A stretch of 20,734 bases of DNA from contig JAEZHR010000421.1 in the NCBI GenBank assembly GCA_023416415.1, positions 1 through 20,734 on the forward strand, written 5' to 3'. The notes under the pieces were generated by a model. That model saw nothing but the letters and a program-made list of their open reading frames with translations, ran no database searches and was not told where the DNA came from. Below are positions 14,333-20,734 of the stretch, piece after piece (the stretch's first letter is position 1; the number at the start of each line of letters is the position of its first letter). Source of the stretch: Pseudomonadota bacterium (lineage in GTDB: Bacteria > Pseudomonadota > Gammaproteobacteria > Burkholderiales > Burkholderiaceae_D). A program made the translations under genes and the position numbers.

Positions 14333-15027
14333 AGCGCCGGATCCGCAAGCTGCTGCTCTGGCTGCTGCTGGCGCCGCTCGCGCTGGTGTTGCTGATGCAG
14401 CTCTACTTCTTCGTGCAGATCCTGTGGTGGACCAAGTTCAATCCCGAGTCCACCAGTTTCATGGATCGCCAGCTTGCCGTTCTGCGGGAAAAGGATCCCA
14501 AGGCCACGCTCAAGCATACCTGGGTGCCTTACGATCGGATCTCACGCCATCTCAAACGCGCCATCATCGCCTCCGAGGACGCCAATTTCAGCAGTCACGA
14601 CGGCATCGACTGGATCGCCCTGCAAAAGGCGTTCGAGAAGAATCAGAAACGCGGCAAGGTGGTCGCCGGCGGCTCGACCATTACCCAACAGCTTGCCAAG
14701 AATCTGTTCCTCTCGGGGGAACGCAGCTATTTGCGCAAGGGGCAGGAGGTGATCATCACCTACATGCTCGAAGCGACGATGAGCAAGGAGCGCATCTTCG
14801 AGATCTATCTGAACGTGGCCGAGTGGGGCGTCGGCGTGTTTGGGGCGGAGGCGGCAGCGCGCCATTATTTCGGCGTCCCCGCCGCACAACTGAGCAACTA
14901 CCAGGCTGCCCGGCTGGCAGTCATGCTTCCGCGCCCCCGGTTCTATGACAAACATCGCGGCTCACCTTATCTGGCACGGCGCACCGAGCTGATTCTGCGC
15001 CGTATGGCGGCTGCGGAATTGCCGTAG
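14329..15027 (+). CDS. mtgA: Monofunctional peptidoglycan glycosyltransferase
   Basis: MtgA polymerises lipid II into glycan strands on the outer face of the inner membrane. The 232-residue protein has a basic N-terminus, one membrane anchor (about 8-33) and a GT51 glycosyltransferase domain. The catalytic glutamate is Glu83 in AIIASEDANFSSHDGID, and the donor-site motifs are AGGSTITQQLAKNLFL (113-128), RKGQEVIITYMLE and IFEIYLNVAEWG. There is no transpeptidase domain, which separates it from class A penicillin-binding proteins. It is coupled to aroE by ATGA and is the last gene of the plus-strand block that began with mpl. Confidence 0.95.
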   Translation: MKRRIRKLLLWLLLAPLALVLLMQLYFFVQILWWTKFNPESTSFMDRQLAVLREKDPKATLKHTWVPYDRISRHLKRAIIASEDANFSSHDGIDWIALQKAFEKNQKRGKVVAGGSTITQQLAKNLFLSGERSYLRKGQEVIITYMLEATMSKERIFEIYLNVAEWGVGVFGAEAAARHYFGVPAAQLSNYQAARLAVMLPRPRFYDKHRGSPYLARRTELILRRMAAAELP

Positions 15028-15359
15028 CAGTGCTGGCCGAACGCAGGCCTCAGGCCTTCAGGCGCTTGTTTTTTGCGCCTCACTATGCCTGCCTGAACTT
15101 GCCTGCCGCCAGCGATGTCGATAAACTTGCGCAGGTTTTTTGTCTTCGGAGACCCGTTTTGGGGAGTCCCAGTACAACTTGTCAGTCGTCAAGTGACGGC
15201 CGATTGACGAGCTAGCGCCAGTTCTCTTGCGCCCGCTCGTCACAGGGCGGGTGTGTCCAGCCATCTGCATGGCTTCATTCCCGTAAAAGAAATCGATTGC
15301 CGGCGGCTTTTTGCCGCCGCAGGGCGTCGCCGTTTTCGCGCGCGGCGCCGGGAGAGCGC
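15028..15359. other. 332-base intergenic region with several small hairpins, no gene
   Basis: No convincing coding sequence is present; the one open frame over 60 codons has no homology I recognise and no start signal. Inverted repeats are AGGCGC/GCGCCT (15060-15065, 15075-15080, with a T-rich loop), CGTCA-AG-TGACG (15187-15198) and the stronger CGGCGGC/GCCGCCG (15301-15307, 15313-15319, loop TTTTT) located 41 bases before corA. The region must hold the mtgA terminator and the corA promoter, but I cannot place either with confidence. A GTAAAAG at about 15282 resembles the GTAAAAT element seen elsewhere here. Confidence 0.5.
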
Positions 15360-16325
15360 ATGATCAATGTATTCGTATTGCAGAATGGCCGGCTGAACCA
15401 GGTCTTCATCGAGTCGCGCCAGGATCTGGAGCGCGTGGCACCGGTGTGGGTCGATCTGACCGACCCGACCGACGAGCAGCGCGACTGGGTCAAGAGCATC
15501 TACGGCGTGACGATGCCGGGCGAGGATGAAGTCAAGGATATCGAGGCATCGGCCCGTTACTACGAAGCCGAAAATGGCGATTTGCATCTGCGCACCGACT
15601 TCCTGCTGGAGGAGGAGGATGGCCCTTCGCAAACGGTGACGGTGGCCTTCATTCTGGCGCGCAACATGCTGTTTTCCGTGCATACGGACGATCTTCCGAT
15701 TTTCCGTCTGGTGCGCATGCGCGCGCGTTCTCGTCCGGGTTCGATCGAGGACTACAAGGATGTGCTGCTCGATCTGTACGCGACCGACGCAGAATACTCC
15801 GCCGATGCGCTGGAAGGCATCTACCAGACGCTCGAAGAAGTCAGCAGCAGCGTCCTGAAGAAGCAGCTGACCGATGAAGACGCAGCTACCGCGCTGAACG
15901 CGATCGCGCAGGAAGAGGACTTGAATGGGCGCATCCGGCGCAACATGATGGATACACGACGCGCAGTCAGCTTTCTGATGCGCGGCCGCCTGCTCAATGC
16001 CGATCAGTTCGAGGAGGCGCGCCAGATCTTGCGCGACATCGAGTCACTGGACGGCCACACGGCCTTCCTGTTCGACAAGATCAACTTCCTGATGGATGCC
16101 ACGGTCGGCTTTAACAACATCAACCAGAACAAGATCATCAAGATATTCTCGGTGGCCTCGGTCGCCTTCCTGCCGCCGACGCTGGTGGCCAGCATCTATG
16201 GCATGAACTTCCGCGTGATGCCCGAGCTGAGCTGGAGCTTCGGCTATCCGTTCTCGATCGGCCTGATGCTCGTGTGCGCGGTCACGCCATTCTGGTACTT
16301 CCGCCGGCGCGGCTGGCTCAAATGA
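15360..16325 (+). CDS. corA: CorA-family magnesium/divalent cation transporter
   Basis: CorA forms a pentameric inner-membrane channel for Mg2+, and in some relatives Co2+ or Ni2+. The 321-residue protein has the typical layout: a large soluble cytoplasmic domain (about 1-230), a long pore-lining helix running into the first membrane segment (about 261-280), the signature YGMNF with Gly281-Met282-Asn283 at the pore entrance, a second membrane segment (about 297-314) and a basic C-terminus RRRGWLK. The acidic LLEEEDG stretch (82-88) and other acids in the soluble domain fit Mg2+ sensing. The ATG at 15360 has GGAGAG 4 bases upstream. It is monocistronic, flanked by the long leader region and a terminator hairpin. 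Confidence 0.93.
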   Translation: MINVFVLQNGRLNQVFIESRQDLERVAPVWVDLTDPTDEQRDWVKSIYGVTMPGEDEVKDIEASARYYEAENGDLHLRTDFLLEEEDGPSQTVTVAFILARNMLFSVHTDDLPIFRLVRMRARSRPGSIEDYKDVLLDLYATDAEYSADALEGIYQTLEEVSSSVLKKQLTDEDAATALNAIAQEEDLNGRIRRNMMDTRRAVSFLMRGRLLNADQFEEARQILRDIESLDGHTAFLFDKINFLMDATVGFNNINQNKIIKIFSVASVAFLPPTLVASIYGMNFRVMPELSWSFGYPFSIGLMLVCAVTPFWYFRRRGWLK

Positions 16326-16326
16326 C

Positions 16327-16348
16327 GAAGGGGCTTCGCGGCCCCTTC
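16327..16348. terminator. Bidirectional terminator hairpin between corA and hemL
   Basis: GAAGGGGC (16327-16334) and GCCCCTTC (16341-16348) form a perfect 8-bp stem with loop TTCGCG, starting 1 base after the corA stop. It lies between convergent genes. The T tract is poor on both sides. The rest of the 120-base gap to the hemL stop shows nothing recognisable. Confidence 0.65.
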
Positions 16349-16445
16349 ATCATCACGGCATAAACCGGTATTCACAGCGTATTTGCGTGTTTCTTCGATG
16401 CGAGCGTCTGGCGCGTTCGTGTCCTGGCGCCTGCGGCCCTGACTC

Positions 16446-17729
16446 TCAAGCCAATTGCGAGAATGTCGTTCGCGCCGCCTCGATGGTCGCATCGATCACG
16501 GCATCGTCGTGGGCTGCCGAGACGAATCCGGCTTCGAATGCCGACGGCGCAAGATATATGCCCAGCTCCAGCATCGCATGGAAGAAGGCATTGAAACGCG
16601 TCTTGTCGCAGGCCATGACTTCTGCATACGAGTCCGGTGTCTTGTCCGCGAAGTAGATGCCGAACATGCCACCAACCGCATCGGCACAGAAGCGCTCACC
16701 AGCTTCTCGTCCGGCCCTTTCCAGCCCTTCGGCCAGCTTGCGTGTCTGTGCGCCCAGCTTCTCGTAGAAACCGGGTTGCTGAATCAGCTTGAGAGTGGAG
16801 AGTCCGGCCGCCACTGCCACCGGATTGCCGGACAGGGTGCCGGCCTGGTAAACCGAACCCAGCGGCGCCAGGTGCTTCATGATGTCGGACTTGCCGCCGA
16901 ATGCGGCCACAGGCAGGCCGCCGCCGATGACCTTGCCCAGCACGGTCAGGTCCGGTTCGATGCCGTACATCGCCTGCGCACCGCCGAGGCCGACACGGAA
17001 GCCGCACATGACTTCGTCGAAAATCAGAATCGAACCGTGCTGCGTGCACAGGCGGCGCATCGTCTGGAGGAAGTCGGGTGTGGCACGCACCAGGTTCATG
17101 TTGCCGGCCACCGGCTCCACGATCACGCAGGCGATGCGGTCCGCCATTTTTGCAAACACGTCTTCGAGCTGCTGCGGGTTGTTGTAGTCCAGCACCAGCG
17201 TGTGTTGCGCGAAGTCCTCCGGTACGCCTGCCGAAGTGGGGTTGCCGAAAGTGAGCAGGCCACTTCCCGCCTTGACAAGCAGCGAATCGGCATGGCCGTG
17301 ATAGCAACCTTCGAACTTGATGATGGCGTCGCGTCCGGTTGCACCGCGTGCCAGGCGCAGCGCACTCATCGCGGCCTCGGTCCCGCTCGATACCAGCCGC
17401 ACCTGCTCGATTGACGGTACCAGGCGGCAGATTTCTTCCGCCATTTCGATTTCGCCCTCGGTAGGTGCGCCGAAACTCAATCCGAGCACAGCAGCACGCT
17501 GCACCGCTTCGATCACTGACGGGTGCGCGTGACCGACGATGGCCGGCCCCCAGGAACCTATGTAGTCGATGTAGCGCTTGTCTTCGGCGTCCCACATGTA
17601 GGGCCCCTCCGCGCGCGTGATGAAGCGCGGCGTGCCGCCGACGGACCGAAAGGCGCGCACAGGCGAGTTCACGCCACCGGGCGTGCTGCGTTGGGCGCGG
17701 GCGAACAAGGATTCGTTATTGGCAATCAT
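16446..17729 (-). CDS. hemL: Glutamate-1-semialdehyde 2,1-aminomutase
   Basis: HemL converts glutamate-1-semialdehyde into 5-aminolevulinate, the committed precursor of haem, with pyridoxal phosphate. The product is 427 residues, as in E. coli. The N-terminus NESLFARAQRSTPGGVNSPV carries the family's substrate-gating segment. Other markers are VSSGTEAAMSALRLARG (113-129), KFEGCYHGHAD (138-148), the cofactor aspartate Asp238 in ILIFDEVMCGFRV, and the Schiff-base lysine Lys266 in TVLGKVIGGGLPVAAFGG. The ATG at 17729 lies 3 bases after the thiD stop, so the two are probably one transcript. It converges with corA. Confidence 0.96.
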   Translation of the reverse strand: MIANNESLFARAQRSTPGGVNSPVRAFRSVGGTPRFITRAEGPYMWDAEDKRYIDYIGSWGPAIVGHAHPSVIEAVQRAAVLGLSFGAPTEGEIEMAEEICRLVPSIEQVRLVSSGTEAAMSALRLARGATGRDAIIKFEGCYHGHADSLLVKAGSGLLTFGNPTSAGVPEDFAQHTLVLDYNNPQQLEDVFAKMADRIACVIVEPVAGNMNLVRATPDFLQTMRRLCTQHGSILIFDEVMCGFRVGLGGAQAMYGIEPDLTVLGKVIGGGLPVAAFGGKSDIMKHLAPLGSVYQAGTLSGNPVAVAAGLSTLKLIQQPGFYEKLGAQTRKLAEGLERAGREAGERFCADAVGGMFGIYFADKTPDSYAEVMACDKTRFNAFFHAMLELGIYLAPSAFEAGFVSAAHDDAVIDATIEAARTTFSQLA

Positions 17730-17732
17730 GCG

Positions 17733-18572
17733 TCAGAGTGAAGGTTGGTTGGAGGTCGCCGCGTCCTCGCGCGACCAGAAATAGCGATCGGGCATGAGCC
17801 GGCCCATGCCCAGGCGAAGCGCATTGGCCAGTGCGGCATGCGTGAATTCCTGTGCTTCGAGCACGGCTTCGGGTACTTCCAGGCCGTTGGCGAGCAGGGC
17901 GGTGAGCGTAGCCGAGATCGTGCTGCCGGCGCCGCCGAAGGATCCGGGCAGGCGTTGCCATGTGTCGCGACGCAACAGACCGGTGGCGTCGAACAGGCTG
18001 TTGGCGACCTCGTGGCTTTCAGCCGAGGTGCCTGTGACCAGCACGAAATCGCAGCCGGCATCGGCCAGATACGCACAGTCCGCCTCGGTCATGTCGTCAG
18101 CCTCGGCTTCGCGCCAGGTTTCGGCGAAACGCGCCAGTTCGACCGAAGAGGCCAGCAGCAAGGTGGTTTGCGGGATCAGCAGTTCGCGCATGGCCAGCAG
18201 CAGGTCTTCGCTGTCGGGCCCGGCAAGGGGCATGCCCGAAAGGAACGGATCGAGGATCAGCGGCATGTCCGGGTAGTCGGACACGATTTCCGCGATGGCG
18301 GCCACGCTTTCGACACTGCCGGGCATGCCGACCTTGAACGCGGCGACCGGCATGTCTTCCAGCACGACCCGTGCCTGATCCGCCACCCAATCGGCATCAA
18401 CCGGTTGTGCGTCTTCCACGCGCGCGGTGTCGGAAATCAGGATCGAGGTGATGACAGACAGGCCATGACAGCCCATCGCCGCGAAGCAGGCCAGATCCGC
18501 CTGGATGCCGAATGCACCAATCGGATCGGCGGCGCCAAAAGTCAGGACCGCCGGAGAACTTTGGGTTTGCAC
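17733..18572 (-). CDS. Divergent ThiD-like (phospho)hydroxymethylpyrimidine kinase homologue
   Basis: A 279-residue ribokinase-fold protein most like ThiD, which phosphorylates hydroxymethylpyrimidine twice for thiamin synthesis. The ThiD-type core is visible: DPIGAFGIQADLACFAAMG (16-34), FKVGMPGSVE (79-88) and LILDPFLSG (105-113). Key elements differ from canonical ThiD: the opening GSDPSGGAGIQAD reads GAADPIGAFGIQAD, the TPN segment is replaced near LLLASSVELARF (138-149), the KGGH-like strand reads LVTGTSAESHE (178-188), and the GTGCTLSAA anion-hole motif with its cysteine reads GGAGSTISATL (213-223). It starts at GTG 18572, diverges from rubredoxin over 51 bases, and precedes hemL by 3 bases. 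It may be a lineage-specific ThiD or a kinase with another role. Confidence 0.75.
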   Translation of the reverse strand: MQTQSSPAVLTFGAADPIGAFGIQADLACFAAMGCHGLSVITSILISDTARVEDAQPVDADWVADQARVVLEDMPVAAFKVGMPGSVESVAAIAEIVSDYPDMPLILDPFLSGMPLAGPDSEDLLLAMRELLIPQTTLLLASSVELARFAETWREAEADDMTEADCAYLADAGCDFVLVTGTSAESHEVANSLFDATGLLRRDTWQRLPGSFGGAGSTISATLTALLANGLEVPEAVLEAQEFTHAALANALRLGMGRLMPDRYFWSREDAATSNQPSL

Positions 18573-18601
18573 GATGCGTGGATTAAGATATGCGACTTTG
18601 C

Positions 18602-18608
18602 ATTTTAC
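18602..18608 (-). promoter_or_regulatory. GTAAAAT element upstream of the thiD-like gene
   Basis: On the minus strand GTAAAAT lies 29 bases before the GTG start, inside the 51-base gap shared with rubredoxin. It matches the elements before mpl and the tonB-like gene and could be a -10 box. A TTGACA (18621-18616) lies only 8 bases upstream of TAAAAT, too close to serve as its -35. Confidence 0.3.
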
Positions 18609-18623
18609 TTGAGGCTGTCAAAC

Positions 18624-18818
18624 GTGAGTAACGAGCAGACCGCAGGCACCGGGTTCAAGACTTGGATGTGCCTGATTTGCGGATGGGTGTATGACGAGGA
18701 GGCCGGCCTGCCGGACGAGGGCATTGCACCGGGCACCCGGTGGGAGGACGTGCCGATGAACTGGACTTGTCCGGAATGCGGCGCACGTAAGGAAGACTTT
18801 GAGATGGTGACGATCTGA
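18624..18818 (+). CDS. Rubredoxin
   Basis: A 64-residue rubredoxin, a small cytoplasmic one-electron carrier with a single iron held by four cysteines. Both ligand pairs are intact: CLICGWVYDEEAG with Cys16 and Cys19, and CPECGARKEDFEM with Cys49 and Cys52. The GWVYD and the W-T-C-P-E-C-G context are family hallmarks. It starts at GTG 18624, with GAGG 9 bases upstream. A strong hairpin 15 bases after the stop suggests a monocistronic message. Rubredoxin next to thiD/hemL and the pil chemosensory genes recurs in betaproteobacteria. The electron-transfer partner is unknown. Confidence 0.93.
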   Translation: MSNEQTAGTGFKTWMCLICGWVYDEEAGLPDEGIAPGTRWEDVPMNWTCPECGARKEDFEMVTI

Positions 18819-18833
18819 CACCGTAGCCCATCC

Positions 18834-18865
18834 TGCGAATGCCGCGCTCTCGCGCCGCATTCGCA
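18834..18865 (+). terminator. Hairpin downstream of rubredoxin
   Basis: TGCGAATGC (18834-18842) pairs perfectly with GCATTCGCA (18857-18865), and inside it CGCG-CTCT-CGCG extends the stem with a two-base bulge. It begins 15 bases after the rubredoxin stop. No T tract follows, so it may act as an RNA 3'-end stabiliser or a Rho-assisted terminator. Confidence 0.45.
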
Positions 18866-19080
18866 ACCGCAGTCGACCCTTCGCAGCCCGTCCTGCCGTT
18901 CGAGCGCAGCTTTACCGTTCGCGCTGTCATTCGGAACGCCGTTACGCCGTGCAGGTGCTGCATGACGTTCGGTCTTGTGCGTTGCAGCGTAATGCGACGC
19001 TTCCCTCGCAGGCTGCAACTTTCCAATTTGCAATAAAACCACGGTCGGATTTGTACTGTTGGTTTGCCGTGCAGCGCGCC

Positions 19081-19110
19081 TTGCTTTTTGGCATGGTGGC
19101 GCCTTATATT
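19081..19110 (+). promoter_or_regulatory. Candidate sigma-70 promoter of the pil chemosensory operon
   Basis: TTGCTT (19081-19086) and TATATT (19105-19110) are separated by 18 bases and resemble -35 and -10 boxes. Initiation near 19117 would leave a leader of about 20 bases before the pilG ATG. No clear Shine-Dalgarno follows, only purine-rich CAGAGA. Confidence 0.4.
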
Positions 19111-19137
19111 GGACAGGATTTTTTCAGAGATTACGTC

Positions 19138-19539
19138 ATGACAACATCAGTGGAGAATGCGGGTCTCAAGATCATGGTGATTGACGACAGCAGCACCATC
19201 CGTCGATCTGCTGAGATTTTTCTGGGCCAGGCCGGCTATCAGGTCGTGCTCGCGGACGATGGTTTCGACGCGTTGGCAAAGATGAATGACCATAGGCCGG
19301 CCCTGATCTTCTGCGACATTCTGATGCCCCGCCTGGACGGCTACCAGACATGCGCCCTGATCAAGAAGAGTGCCCGGTTTCACTCCACACCGGTGATCAT
19401 GCTTTCTTCCAAGGACGGGTTGTTTGACCGGGCACGCGGCGCGATGGTCGGATCAGACGCCTATCTGACCAAGCCATTTACAAAGGACAGCCTGCTCAAG
19501 ACCGTGCGCGAGTACACCGAGCTGGCTGCGCCGAAGTAA
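19138..19539 (+). CDS. pilG: Twitching motility response regulator PilG
   Basis: A stand-alone CheY-like receiver of 133 residues. The phosphoacceptor is Asp60 in ALIFCDILMPRLDGYQTC, the acidic pocket is Asp16-Asp17 in IMVIDDSSTIRR, and the conserved lysine is Lys112 in YLTKPF. The LDGYQTCALIKK and TPVIMLSSKDGLFDRARG segments are typical of PilG. It receives phosphate from the hybrid kinase ChpA/PilL and promotes pilus extension, in part through adenylate cyclase in Pseudomonas. The ATG at 19138 begins the usual short N-terminus; upstream in-frame starts read through the presumed promoter. It heads the pilGHIJ cluster, with pilH 26 bases later. Confidence 0.93.
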   Translation: MTTSVENAGLKIMVIDDSSTIRRSAEIFLGQAGYQVVLADDGFDALAKMNDHRPALIFCDILMPRLDGYQTCALIKKSARFHSTPVIMLSSKDGLFDRARGAMVGSDAYLTKPFTKDSLLKTVREYTELAAPK

Positions 19540-19565
19540 AAACTTCCCAAGAATGAAGGTTCAAG

Positions 19566-19931
19566 ATGCCTATTCAGAAAATCCTGGTCGTTGACGATTC
19601 CCCCACCGAACGCTATTTCCTGACCGACGTGCTGGTCAAGAACGGCTTTTCCGTGTCTACCGCCGAGAATGGCGAAGAAGCGTTGTCCAAGGTCAAATCC
19701 GACAAGCCCGAGCTGGTCCTGATGGATGTCGTGATGCCGGGTCAGAACGGCTTTCAGATTACGCGCGCAATCGCACGCGATCCCGAGACCCAGGACATAC
19801 CGATCATCATCTGCACCAGCAAGGGACAGGAGACCGATCGCATCTGGGGCTTGCGTCAAGGCGCGCGCGACTACATCGTCAAGCCCATCGATCCGCAGGA
19901 ACTGCTTTCCAAGATTGCAGCCCTAGGCTAG
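19566..19931 (+). CDS. pilH: Twitching motility response regulator PilH
   Basis: The second CheY-like receiver, 121 residues with no output domain. Landmarks are ILVVDDSPTERYFL with Asp10-Asp11, the phosphoacceptor Asp54 in LVLMDVVMPGQNGFQ, Thr84 in IIICTSKGQETD and Lys106 in YIVKPID. SPTERYFLTDVL and TSKGQETDRIWG are typical of PilH. In the Pil-Chp system PilH is thought to oppose PilG or act as a phosphate sink, favouring pilus retraction. GAAGG lies 8 bases before the ATG. pilI starts 7 bases after the stop, so co-translation is likely. Confidence 0.93.
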   Translation: MPIQKILVVDDSPTERYFLTDVLVKNGFSVSTAENGEEALSKVKSDKPELVLMDVVMPGQNGFQITRAIARDPETQDIPIIICTSKGQETDRIWGLRQGARDYIVKPIDPQELLSKIAALG

Positions 19932-19938
19932 GCCGCGC

Positions 19939-20514
19939 ATGAACGCCACCTCCTCAGAACTGGTCGAGACCGGAGTGCCGCCCGCGGAAGATTCAGGCGG
20001 CCGTCGCACACGTCTGCGGGAATTCCAGGCACGCCTCGTCGAGCGCATGCAAGCCGTCAGCAGCGGCGCCCAGGCCCAGGCCAACCTCCTGGGCGTGATG
20101 ATTGGCGAACAGCGCTATCTGCTCAGTCTGCAGCAGGCAGGGGAGATCCTGACCGTCGGTGCGATTGCCGAAGTGCCGCTGACGCAGCCGTGGTTTCTTG
20201 GCCTGATGAATGTGCGCGGCAACCTCATGAGCGTGATCGACTTCGCGGCGTTCCATGGCGAGACGCCGACCGAGATCGAGAAGGATAGCCGCATCGTGGC
20301 ATTCGCACCCTCCATGTCCTTCAACTGCGGCCTGCTCGTTTCGCGTGTGCTGGGCTTGCGTAACGTCGATGAGATGGGACCGTACTCATCGATCGCCGAT
20401 GGCGCGGCTCCATGGGCCGCCCGTCAGTACCTCGACCGCGATACGCGGATCTGGACCGAACTCGATCTGTCCCTGGTTGCACAGGACCCGCGGTTCTTGC
20501 AGGTGGGGCGATAA
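19939..20514 (+). CDS. pilI: CheW-like adaptor protein PilI
   Basis: A 191-residue CheW-type adaptor linking the receptor PilJ to the kinase ChpA/PilL. An N-terminal stretch of about 45 polar residues (including RTRLREFQARLVERMQ) precedes the CheW domain (about 48-188), where GVMIGEQRYLLSLQQAGEIL, VPLTQPWFLGLMNVRGNLMSVID and LGLRNVDEM are visible. The NVRG segment is the CheW hallmark. The order pilG-pilH-pilI-pilJ matches the conserved Pil-Chp cluster of beta- and gammaproteobacteria. It lies 7 bases from pilH and 62 bases before pilJ. Confidence 0.92.
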   Translation: MNATSSELVETGVPPAEDSGGRRTRLREFQARLVERMQAVSSGAQAQANLLGVMIGEQRYLLSLQQAGEILTVGAIAEVPLTQPWFLGLMNVRGNLMSVIDFAAFHGETPTEIEKDSRIVAFAPSMSFNCGLLVSRVLGLRNVDEMGPYSSIADGAAPWAARQYLDRDTRIWTELDLSLVAQDPRFLQVGR

Positions 20515-20576
20515 CGGCCCCGCGTTTTCGCGTTGCGGTAATCACAAAAACATTGGAATGATTGGGAGAATCGGGA

Positions 20577-20734
20577 ATGGCGTTCAAATTCTTTTCCAGG
20601 AATGACAACAAGAAGGCGGCCGAAGAGGGGGCAGTCGAGCGTCCGGTCGCGGACGCGGCAGTGCTGGAACTGCCTTCGGTCACCTTCCCGGCGGAGTCAG
20701 CCAAGGCCCCTGTCAATGAGCCCAATCTGAACGC
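20577..20734 (+). CDS. pilJ: Type IV pilus chemoreceptor PilJ, N-terminal fragment
   Basis: The first 52 codons of a gene that continues beyond the right edge. The peptide begins MAFKFFSRNDNKKAAEEG and continues as a hydrophilic Ala/Glu/Pro/Val-rich stretch; no membrane segment has been reached. Identification rests on position: in Pil-Chp clusters pilI is followed by the methyl-accepting receptor pilJ, and betaproteobacterial PilJ proteins often start with MAFKF or similar and carry a polar cytoplasmic extension before the first membrane helix. GGGAGA lies 6-12 bases upstream of the ATG at 20577. Confidence 0.75.
   Translation, partial: MAFKFFSRNDNKKAAEEGAVERPVADAAVLELPSVTFPAESAKAPVNEPNLN

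Larger units (their letters stand above)
18819..19137. other. 319-base intergenic region before pilG, no gene
   Basis: The region holds the rubredoxin hairpin at 18834-18865, then about 200 bases without a recognisable gene or RNA. A short A/T-rich stretch lies at about 19018-19040 and the probable pilG promoter at 19081-19110. Open frames here are not supported: they lack ribosome binding sites and resemble nothing I know. Confidence 0.5.

Noticed and set aside
15030..15215. 61-codon open frame in the mtgA-corA gap
   Set aside because: Non-ATG start, no ribosome binding site, low-similarity composition and hairpins running through it.
18616..18621. TTGACA on the minus strand as a -35 box for thiD
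   Set aside because: No -10 hexamer lies 16-18 bases downstream; the nearest candidates are at 8 and 25 bases.
18839..19036. 65-codon open frame between rubredoxin and pilG
   Set aside because: It starts within the rubredoxin hairpin, lacks a Shine-Dalgarno, has an Arg/Cys-rich random-like composition and overlaps nothing conserved.
1..20734. Mobile element, defence island or biosynthetic cluster
   Set aside because: No transposase, integrase, toxin-antitoxin pair, tRNA-linked repeats or composition break is visible; nearly every gene is a recognisable core function.

Overview
The window is a GC-rich, densely packed stretch of a betaproteobacterial chromosome. I infer a Rhodocyclales- or Nitrosomonadales-like organism from family-level resemblance and gene order: a Lys/Ala/Pro histone-like tail ending in WPFPTG, an acc operon with prmA and a DUF3426 gene, the run mpl-yqiA-ubiC-RNase II-tonB-aroE-mtgA, and rubredoxin/thiD/hemL next to pilGHIJ. 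Almost everything looks like vertically inherited core genome. I see no insertion sequence, phage, CRISPR array, tRNA or rRNA, and no convincing new multi-gene system.

Layout. Positions 1-154 hold the end of a histone H1-like gene (+), followed by a hairpin terminator. Positions 285-1123 hold yggT-yggU (+). They converge on a long minus-strand block read from 8002 down to 1140: an unknown 203-residue protein, a TlpA-type thioredoxin, aroQ (shikimate pathway), accB and accC (fatty-acid synthesis), prmA (methylation of ribosomal protein L11), a zinc-ribbon/DUF3426 membrane protein and a PfkB-family kinase. From 8141 to 15027 a plus-strand block runs mpl (murein recycling), a YqiA-like esterase, ubiC (ubiquinone), an RNase II-family exoribonuclease, a TonB-like protein, aroE (shikimate) and mtgA (murein synthesis). 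Most neighbours here overlap by 4 bases, so translational coupling is likely. After a 332-base gap comes corA (+), then a hairpin, then hemL and thiD (-). Rubredoxin diverges from thiD. After a 319-base gap the type IV pilus chemosensory genes pilG, pilH, pilI and the start of pilJ run off the right edge.

The most notable oddity is accB. The codon where every homologue I know starts reads AAG instead of ATG, although a well-placed Shine-Dalgarno and a TATAAT -10 box sit upstream. This is either a sequence error or a very unusual initiation. Other points are a ThiD homologue without the usual ThiD active-site motifs, an uncharacterised protein beside tlpA and mpl, a hairpin between accB and accC, hairpins overlapping stop codons, and a GTAAAAT element shared by three gene starts.
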